11,827 nucleotides of DNA, from contig JAEWEZ010000099.1 in NCBI GenBank assembly GCA_023389045.1, positions 1-11,827 of the forward strand, written 5' to 3'. The notes beneath the pieces are model-generated. The model was not told where the DNA came from, ran no database searches, and was given only the letters and a program-made list of their open reading frames with translations. This stretch comes from Actinomycetes bacterium. Lineage in GTDB: Bacteria; Actinomycetota; Actinomycetes; Actinomycetales; Dermabacteraceae. The translations under genes and the position numbers were made by a program. This document shows, one piece after another, positions 7,009 to 11,827 of this stretch. Every line of letters begins with the position of its first letter. Positions within the stretch are counted from its first letter, which is position 1.

Positions 7009-8052
7009 ATGCAGGTTGGGGTTCTCACGGCTTTCTTCGGGGGTGCTTTAGCACTCCTCAGTCCCTGCGGCGCCCTGCTCCTGCCGGGCTTCTTTGCCTC
7101 GCGCGTCACCTCCCGGGCTGGGCTCCTCCTCCACGGATTCGTCTTCTACCTTGGGCTTCTTCTCACCCTGCTTCCGCTCGGCATCGGGGTGGGTGCGCTC
7201 GGCACCATCTTCGTCGAGCACCGCGAGGCTGTGGTGGCCGCCGTTGCGATCATGCTGGTCGTGCTCGGTGCCCTGCACGCCCTTGGACTCGGTTTCGACC
7301 TTGGGCGGCTCCTGCCGCAGTCCGTGCGGCAGGCGGCGCATGGATCCGGTGCAGGGTCGGGCGGGTTATCGCCCAGGGTTGGAGCGGTGCCGGTGGCGCT
7401 GCCGATGGTCGGGTCCGACGGGGGCCGTGCCGACGGGAATGGTGCCGACGGGGATGGGTCCGACGGGGGCCGTGCCGACGGCGGCACGGCCGAGGGAAGG
7501 ACTCCGACGGGGGCTCCGCTGCGGCCCATCGGGCTCGGGCGCACCGCGGTGCTTGGTGCCGTCGGTGGGGTTGCCGGTTTCTGCGCCGGCCCTATCCTCG
7601 GGGCGGTCCTCAGCCTCGCCTTCGGGCAGGGCAGCGTGGTCGCCGCCGGGGTTCTCCTTGCTGTGTATGGCGCCGGCATGGTCGTGCCGCTCGTCCTCAT
7701 CGCAGCCCTCTGGGGAATGCTCGGGGCACGTGGCCGCGGCTTTCTCCGCGGCCGCAGCTTCCAGGTGGCAGGGCGCACCTTCCACACCACCACCGTCCTG
7801 ACCGGCCTCCTGATCATGGCGCTCGGCGTGCTCTTCTGGTTCACCAACGGCCTGGTCACCATGCCATCGCTCGTGCCCACCGAGCTGCTGACCCGATGGC
7901 AGGTTGCCAGCACGGCTCTGAACAACACGGCTGTGCAGATCCTCGTCATCCTGATCGCCGGAGCCGTGGCACTCGCCCTGTGGTGGCGCTGGGACCGTCG
8001 GCGCGCACAGCGCACACACAGCACGGAGGAACAATGCCCCGAGGACAGCTGA
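7009..8052 (+). CDS. CcdA/DsbD-type membrane electron-transfer protein
   Basis: Integral membrane protein of 347 aa related to CcdA, the transmembrane core of DsbD, which passes reducing power from cytosolic thioredoxin to extracytoplasmic thiol proteins. The two repeats each keep the redox cysteine: LLSPCGALLLPG (C20) and GFCAGPILG (C192), inside the first helix of each three-helix half. A Gly/Asp-rich loop (about 115-175) separates the halves; it is unusually long and contains a DNA direct repeat. A helix near 308-326 ends in a basic tail. The ATG is one base after the stop of the DsbA-like gene (TGATATG), implying translational coupling. Its 3' end overlaps the lipoprotein gene by 19 bp. 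Its partner is most likely the DsbA-like protein; cytochrome c maturation genes are not in view. Confidence 0.85.
   Translation: MQVGVLTAFFGGALALLSPCGALLLPGFFASRVTSRAGLLLHGFVFYLGLLLTLLPLGIGVGALGTIFVEHREAVVAAVAIMLVVLGALHALGLGFDLGRLLPQSVRQAAHGSGAGSGGLSPRVGAVPVALPMVGSDGGRADGNGADGDGSDGGRADGGTAEGRTPTGAPLRPIGLGRTAVLGAVGGVAGFCAGPILGAVLSLAFGQGSVVAAGVLLAVYGAGMVVPLVLIAALWGMLGARGRGFLRGRSFQVAGRTFHTTTVLTGLLIMALGVLFWFTNGLVTMPSLVPTELLTRWQVASTALNNTAVQILVILIAGAVALALWWRWDRRRAQRTHSTEEQCPEDS
7411..7481 (+). repeat. 26-bp direct repeat within the CcdA-like gene
   Basis: A 26-bp sequence beginning GGGTCCGACGGGGGCC occurs at 7411-7436 and again, identical, at 7456-7481. The 45-bp period equals 15 codons, so the frame is kept. 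Degenerate GGTGCCGACGGG units lie between. The repeat encodes the acidic glycine-rich loop (GSDGGRADG twice) between the two halves of the protein and looks like a small minisatellite. Confidence 0.85.
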
Positions 8053-9269
8053 CCCGAGGACAACTGACGCGACGCCTCCTGCTTGCCGCCGCACCGGCTG
8101 GACTCACCCTCGCTGCATGTACCCGCGAGGCGCCCCCCGCGCCCTCCGCGACACCGACCCCCAGGCCGCCCGCGGCCCCAGAGAAAGTCGGGAAGCAAGG
8201 GGAAACCGTCGATCCGACGACGGTGCGCCTGCCACTGGAGATGACCACCCAGATCCTCGTGAAGCCCGGATGGACCGCACGGCCCCTGCAGCTTGACGGG
8301 ATCTTCCTGGGGCATGAGGAGACCGCAGAGGGGATCACCCTGCGCGCCATCCGTGAAGACGGCACCGTGCTGTGGACCGCGAAGCGCCCCGCCACCTGCA
8401 CCGGCTATGCGGTAAGCCCCAGCGATAAGGGCCCCGTCGCCATCCTCGCCGATGCGATGACCAGCGGGAAAGCGCTCGCCAGAGTGGCTGTGACGGCATA
8501 CAGCCTCGATGGCGGGGAACAGCTGTGGGGTCCGGTTCCTGTGCCTGGGCCGCAGGCTGCTCCCGGTCTGGTTTTTGCGCAGCCATCCAAGGAGCCGATG
8601 GGCCGGGGTGGACCGCGGGTAGCTCTCGAGGCTGGGACCGGAAAGGTACTGGTGGAGGAGTCTGCCCTGAAAGGCGGACAGATCCTTGCCGAGCATCTCG
8701 GGACAGTGCTGCACACCCAGGGTGAAAACCTCGTTGCCGTGGGCGCGGGGCAGAAAGAACTCTGGCGGGTGCCGCTGCCGCAGGGGATTGCGGCCGAGAA
8801 AGCGCATGTGCCCATGACGCCAGACACCACGGCGCCCTTCATGCTCCTGCGGGGTGACGGTGCTGCCGGGGCTTTGATCTCCCTCAGCGACGGTGCCGTG
8901 CTTGCGGAGGGGGTAACGCAAGCTGCAATCGACCATGAGGCTGAAACGACCGTGGTCACCAGCGGGCGCACCGTGCGGGGAATCCAGGCCGACGGGGAGG
9001 ATCCCTGGGCGCATGAAGACCCGGAAGAACTGCAGCTCATCTCCGCCGGTGGCCGGCTCGCCTACGCGGCGCGGCCCGAGGAGAAAACCCTCGTGGTTCT
9101 GGATTCTCTGCAGGGGTTGATGGTGCAACCCTTCGACGTGGACACCAAGGGGCCGCTCGGTATCCCCGAGGTTTTCACGGCGGAAGGCGGTGCATGCGTG
9201 CGCGTCGGTGCCGATCGAGTGCTTGTGACGACCACACTGGATGAGAACTACGGGATTCGCACGCGATGA
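8034..9269 (+). CDS. Predicted Tat-type lipoprotein with PQQ-like beta-propeller features
   Basis: Predicted surface lipoprotein of 411 aa. The leader has a twin arginine (TRRLLL, 12-17) and a lipobox LTLAAC with the lipid-receiving Cys at 29, so export may use the Tat path. A Pro/Ala/Thr-rich linker (30-50) follows. The rest is beta-rich with spaced Trp-containing strands (DGTVLWTAK 109-117, DGGEQLWGP 159-167, QKELWRVPL 240-248) that resemble PQQ-like/BamB-type propeller blades. This is a pattern-based guess. No catalytic motif is seen. Only two further cysteines exist (C122, C388), perhaps one disulfide. The start is set by GGAGGA at 8025-8030; the gene overlaps the CcdA-like gene by 19 bp and is the last of the operon. 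A function tied to the redox pair is inferred from position only. Confidence 0.8.
   Translation: MPRGQLTRGQLTRRLLLAAAPAGLTLAACTREAPPAPSATPTPRPPAAPEKVGKQGETVDPTTVRLPLEMTTQILVKPGWTARPLQLDGIFLGHEETAEGITLRAIREDGTVLWTAKRPATCTGYAVSPSDKGPVAILADAMTSGKALARVAVTAYSLDGGEQLWGPVPVPGPQAAPGLVFAQPSKEPMGRGGPRVALEAGTGKVLVEESALKGGQILAEHLGTVLHTQGENLVAVGAGQKELWRVPLPQGIAAEKAHVPMTPDTTAPFMLLRGDGAAGALISLSDGAVLAEGVTQAAIDHEAETTVVTSGRTVRGIQADGEDPWAHEDPEELQLISAGGRLAYAARPEEKTLVVLDSLQGLMVQPFDVDTKGPLGIPEVFTAEGGACVRVGADRVLVTTTLDENYGIRTR
8039..8068 (+). repeat. Tandem 15-bp duplication at the CcdA/lipoprotein gene junction
   Basis: CCGAGGACAGCTGAC (8039-8053) is followed directly by CCGAGGACAACTGAC (8054-8068), with one mismatch. 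It encodes RGQLT twice at the lipoprotein N-terminus, just before the twin arginines. The first copy carries the stop codon of the CcdA-like gene. Confidence 0.85.
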
Positions 9270-9328
9270 GCCGCGGGTTGGACGACTGGGTGAGTTCCCC
9301 GAGAATGCTCCGCGGCAGCGGGTGACAA

Positions 9329-9342
9329 GGCCGCGCACGGCC
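9329..9342. terminator. Weak hairpin in the convergent gap
   Basis: GGCCG-CGCA-CGGCC forms a 5-bp stem with a 4-nt loop in the 81-bp gap between the stops of the lipoprotein gene (9269) and the fucosidase gene (9351). A looser pair, GCCGCGG (9270-9276) with CCGCGGC (9310-9316), lies beside it. Neither is followed by a T-run, so a bidirectional terminator role is only suggested by the convergent placement. Confidence 0.25.
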
Positions 9343-9350
9343 GCACAGTG

Positions 9351-10760
9351 TCAGCGTCGTCGAGGAAAACTCAGCACCTGAACCCACTCGCCCGGACCCG
9401 CCTCGGAGTACCCGGTGAGCGACGAGGGGAGCGCCGGATCATCACCGGGCACCACGACCAAGGAACCGTCGTGCTCCTCCAGTCGCGGACCAGACCCGTC
9501 GGCCCCACCATCCACCTGCGCTACCCCGCGCACAGCCTGCGACAGTTCCCTCTCCAGTGGAACCGGCCCCTCGGTGGGAGTAAGGAGCAGGAGGTGCAGT
9601 CGGTCGGCACTCATCGTGAAACGAAGCCCCGTGGGAGGCACCGCCGCCTCGGGCGCCTCCCAGGGTCGAGTGCCGTAGATCGCCTCCCCGTACACACGGA
9701 GCCAGTCGCCGAGCCCCTCGAGAGCGGTGCGCTGCAGCTCAGGCACACTGCCGTCGGCCCGCGGACCCACGTTGATCAGCAGGTTTCCATTCTTGGAGAC
9801 CACGTCGGCCAACAGGCGCACGAGGGCAGGAGCATCCAGGGCGTGATCGCTTGATTCATCACGGTTGAAGCCGAAGGAGAGGCCAAGCCCACGGGTGGAT
9901 TCAAAAACGTCGGCCTGAACCGCGTCGAGGTCCTCGTACTCGCGGGTGCGCACCCCCTGCACCGGCGCTCCCCACCGGTCGTTGATCATCCCGTCGGGCA
10001 CCTGCCGCAGGTACTCCGAGAACAAGGTGGGCAGGGAGTCCGGGCCGAGAGTTTTGCCGGCGTCGGGCCATTCAATGTCGTTCCACAGGATCGAGGGACT
10101 GTAGCGCTCGATGAGTTCCCGCAGCTGAGCAGCCACGTAGGCAGCGAAAGCAGGATCATTGCGACGCAGCGCGAACAGATCCTCATGGGAGGTGATCGGC
10201 GGAAAGTCCGAGGCATGCCAGTCGAGGGCGCCCGAAAAGTACACGCCAAAACGCAGGCCGCGGGTGCGGGTGGCCTGAGCAAGCTCCCCGATCAGGTCCC
10301 GACGAGGACCCCGATGCGCGGCGGTGAAAGCGGTGGTCGACGAGCCCCAGAGGCAAAAACCGTCGTGATGCTTCGTGGTGGGCACGAGGTATCGGGCACC
10401 GGCGCGCACGGCCAGATCCGCGATCGCCTCGCAGGCTCCCGCCTCAGGTTTCCACTGGTCAGCGAAATCCTCGTAACTGCAACCCACCCCATACAGGTTT
10501 TCGTGCCGCTCGTGGGTGGGGCTGCCGGGGATCCGCACCGTGTTCGCGTACCACTCGGCGTACTGGTGGCGAGCGTAGGCATTCTCCGCGGTGACGTCGG
10601 ACCGATCCAGAACATCCGCCCAGGCAGGAACCGAATACAGACCCCAGTGCACGAACAGCCCGAGCTTCGCGTCGCGGAACCACTCGGGGATGGGGAGCTC
10701 GGGATACGCTGCGGCGGGAGCCGCCTCCGCCGGACCGGTGCGGTTGTCGAAACGGATCAT
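9351..10760 (-). CDS. Alpha-L-fucosidase, glycoside hydrolase family 29
   Basis: GH29 enzyme of 469 aa that removes alpha-linked L-fucose from oligosaccharides by a retaining mechanism. Family marks run in order: WFRDAKLGLFVHWGLYSVPAW (27-47), EWY (69-71), TTKHHDGFCLW (128-138), FGVYFSGALDW (171-181), the nucleophile loop ILWNDIEWP (224-232; D228 by family pattern), REYE (273-276, near where the acid/base is expected in some members; I cannot assign it), KNGNLLINVGPRADG (323-337). A small C-terminal beta domain covers about 375-469. There is no signal peptide, so it should act in the cytoplasm on imported fucosylated sugars. The ATG is supported by GGAG at 10767-10770, six bases upstream. It converges on the lipoprotein gene and diverges from the M81 peptidase gene. 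No sugar transporter or regulator is in view. Confidence 0.93.
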   Translation of the reverse strand: MIRFDNRTGPAEAAPAAAYPELPIPEWFRDAKLGLFVHWGLYSVPAWADVLDRSDVTAENAYARHQYAEWYANTVRIPGSPTHERHENLYGVGCSYEDFADQWKPEAGACEAIADLAVRAGARYLVPTTKHHDGFCLWGSSTTAFTAAHRGPRRDLIGELAQATRTRGLRFGVYFSGALDWHASDFPPITSHEDLFALRRNDPAFAAYVAAQLRELIERYSPSILWNDIEWPDAGKTLGPDSLPTLFSEYLRQVPDGMINDRWGAPVQGVRTREYEDLDAVQADVFESTRGLGLSFGFNRDESSDHALDAPALVRLLADVVSKNGNLLINVGPRADGSVPELQRTALEGLGDWLRVYGEAIYGTRPWEAPEAAVPPTGLRFTMSADRLHLLLLTPTEGPVPLERELSQAVRGVAQVDGGADGSGPRLEEHDGSLVVVPGDDPALPSSLTGYSEAGPGEWVQVLSFPRRR

Positions 10761-10828
10761 GTCTGGCTCCGGAATCTTGAGAGCGCCGACGTTTGCCGCC
10801 GCCCCGTGGAAGAATGCCAGGACCCTAT

Positions 10829-10851
10829 CAACCGCTTCAGATCAGCGGATG
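10829..10851. promoter_or_regulatory. Imperfect palindrome in the fucosidase/M81 divergent intergenic region
   Basis: CCGCT (10832-10836) and AGCGG (10844-10848) flank a 7-nt centre, and CA/TG extend the symmetry outward after one mismatch. It lies in the 120-bp region between the divergent starts at 10760 and 10881/10884, where a shared operator would be expected. I could not find convincing -35/-10 pairs for either gene here. It does not match a regulator family motif that I recognise. Confidence 0.3.
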
Positions 10852-10883
10852 CGTCCGCCGTTCTCGGGTGAGGAGCATGCGTG

Positions 10884-11827
10884 ATGACCACCGCCGACCA
10901 GCACACCGCTTCAGCACACCGCCCGCGCGTAGCGATCGCCGGCATTGCCATCGAATCCTCCACCTTTACCCCGTACCGCTCCAGCTTCGGCGACTTCGAG
11001 GTCCGACGGGGCGAGGAGATCCTGGACCGCTACCCCTTCTTCCGCGACGGCTCCGAGAGCGGGCGAGCACTGCGAGAAGCCGCCGATTACGTCGGCACGC
11101 TCCACGCGCGTGCGCTTCCGGGCGGGCCCCTGCGTCCGCACGCCTACCAGGCCTGGAAGCACGAGATCCTGGGGCGGCTCGCAGACGCACTCGCCGAGGG
11201 GCCCTTGGATGCCCTCTACTTCGATATCCACGGCGCCATGAGCGTGGAAGGCATGGACGATGCCGAAGGTGACCTGATCACCGCGATTCGCGAGGTGATC
11301 GGCCCGGATGTGCTGGTCGGGGCGGCAATGGACCTGCACGGGAACGTCTCGGACACGCTCTTTGCGCACTGTGATCTGATGACCTGCTACCGCCACGCCC
11401 CCCATATCGACGCCTGGGAGACGCGTGAACGTGGCTTGCGGGACCTCGTGGCGGCGGCCTCGCATCCGGAGGGGCCCAGGAAGCCGGCTAAGGCCCTCGT
11501 GCATGTGCCGATCCTGCTGCCGGGGGAGAAGACCTCCACCAGGGTGGAGCCCGCACAGTCGCTATACGCGCAGATTCCCGAGCTGACCAGCCGCGATGGG
11601 ATCACCGATGTGTCCTACTGGGTGGGGTTCGCCTGGGCGGATCAGCCGCGCTGCAAGGCGGCGATCGTGGCCTTCGGTGAGGATCAAAAGGCCGTGGATG
11701 AGGCGGCGCTGGAACTGGCCACCGCTGTGTGGCAGGCACGGCACGACTTCGTGTTCGTGGCACCCACCGGCAGTTTCGAAGACTGCCTGCAGACGGCGAT
11801 CAGCTCCTCGGCACGGCCCTTCTGGAT
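10884..11827 (+). CDS. M81 family metallopeptidase (MlrC-like), 3' end outside the window
   Basis: The first 314 residues of an M81 family protein, the family of microcystinase MlrC, a zinc-dependent peptidase acting on small or linear peptides. Diagnostic marks are VAIAGIAIESSTF (16-28), FDIHGAM (113-119), AEGDL (127-131), MDLHGNV (149-155) and CYRHAPHIDAWETRERG (168-184). D150, H152 and H174 have the spacing of the zinc ligands I recall for MlrC (Asp-x-His, then His 22 residues on). The N-terminal domain is complete to about residue 290; the C-terminal domain is beyond the edge. GGAG at 10872-10875 precedes GTG (10881) and ATG (10884), which are adjacent and in frame; either may start, and a stop lies just upstream. 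No signal peptide, so cytoplasmic. Natural substrate unknown. It is divergent from the fucosidase gene. Confidence 0.9.
   Translation, partial: MTTADQHTASAHRPRVAIAGIAIESSTFTPYRSSFGDFEVRRGEEILDRYPFFRDGSESGRALREAADYVGTLHARALPGGPLRPHAYQAWKHEILGRLADALAEGPLDALYFDIHGAMSVEGMDDAEGDLITAIREVIGPDVLVGAAMDLHGNVSDTLFAHCDLMTCYRHAPHIDAWETRERGLRDLVAAASHPEGPRKPAKALVHVPILLPGEKTSTRVEPAQSLYAQIPELTSRDGITDVSYWVGFAWADQPRCKAAIVAFGEDQKAVDEAALELATAVWQARHDFVFVAPTGSFEDCLQTAISSSARPFW

Noticed and set aside
6162..7109. 315-aa minus-strand frame opposite the DsbA-like gene
   Set aside because: Antisense to a gene with a clear CKHC thioredoxin fold; no motif or ribosome site supports it.
7146..9338. 730-aa open frame on the minus strand opposite the CcdA-like and lipoprotein genes
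   Set aside because: It lies antisense to two well-supported genes, is rich in Arg/Pro/Ser low-complexity sequence and shows no family motif; long antisense frames are common in GC-rich DNA.

Overview
The window is GC-rich, tightly packed bacterial DNA whose codon use and start sites fit an actinomycete (Actinomycetota). Supporting clues are an LAxTG-type cell-wall sorting signal, a two-unit PHO box of the Streptomyces kind, GTG starts and a possible leaderless gene. I cannot name a genus. There are seven genes: six complete and one cut by the right edge. I see no tRNA, rRNA, CRISPR array, insertion sequence or phage gene.

Left region (3-3880, minus strand): one very large exported protein (1254 aa). 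It combines a phosphodiester glycosidase (NAGPA-like) domain, Ig-like and carbohydrate-binding-like modules, a calcineurin-like metallophosphoesterase and an LARTG wall anchor. Upstream lie a candidate PhoP-binding PHO box, a -10-like hexamer and a perfect 8-bp hairpin. Together they suggest a surface-anchored double phosphoesterase that may be induced by phosphate starvation.

Region 3880-6083 (minus strand): two paralogous membrane transporters of the YdcZ/DUF606 branch of the drug/metabolite superfamily. Each is itself an internal duplication, so four copies of the ~150-aa unit lie in tandem. A 191-bp spacer with a long inverted repeat separates them.

Region 6237-9269 (plus strand, divergent from the transporters): a compact three-gene operon. 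It encodes a membrane-anchored DsbA-like thiol oxidoreductase (CKHC), a CcdA/DsbD-type electron-carrier membrane protein, and a Tat-type lipoprotein with a probable PQQ-like beta-propeller. The first two are expected to work together in extracytoplasmic thiol-disulfide exchange. The lipoprotein carries two spare cysteines and may be a client.

Right region (9351-11827): a cytoplasmic GH29 alpha-L-fucosidase (minus strand) diverges from an M81/MlrC-family metallopeptidase (plus strand, cut off). An imperfect palindrome lies between them.

Most of the window is ordinary actinobacterial gene content. The part most worth following up is the multidomain surface phosphoesterase with its candidate PHO box.
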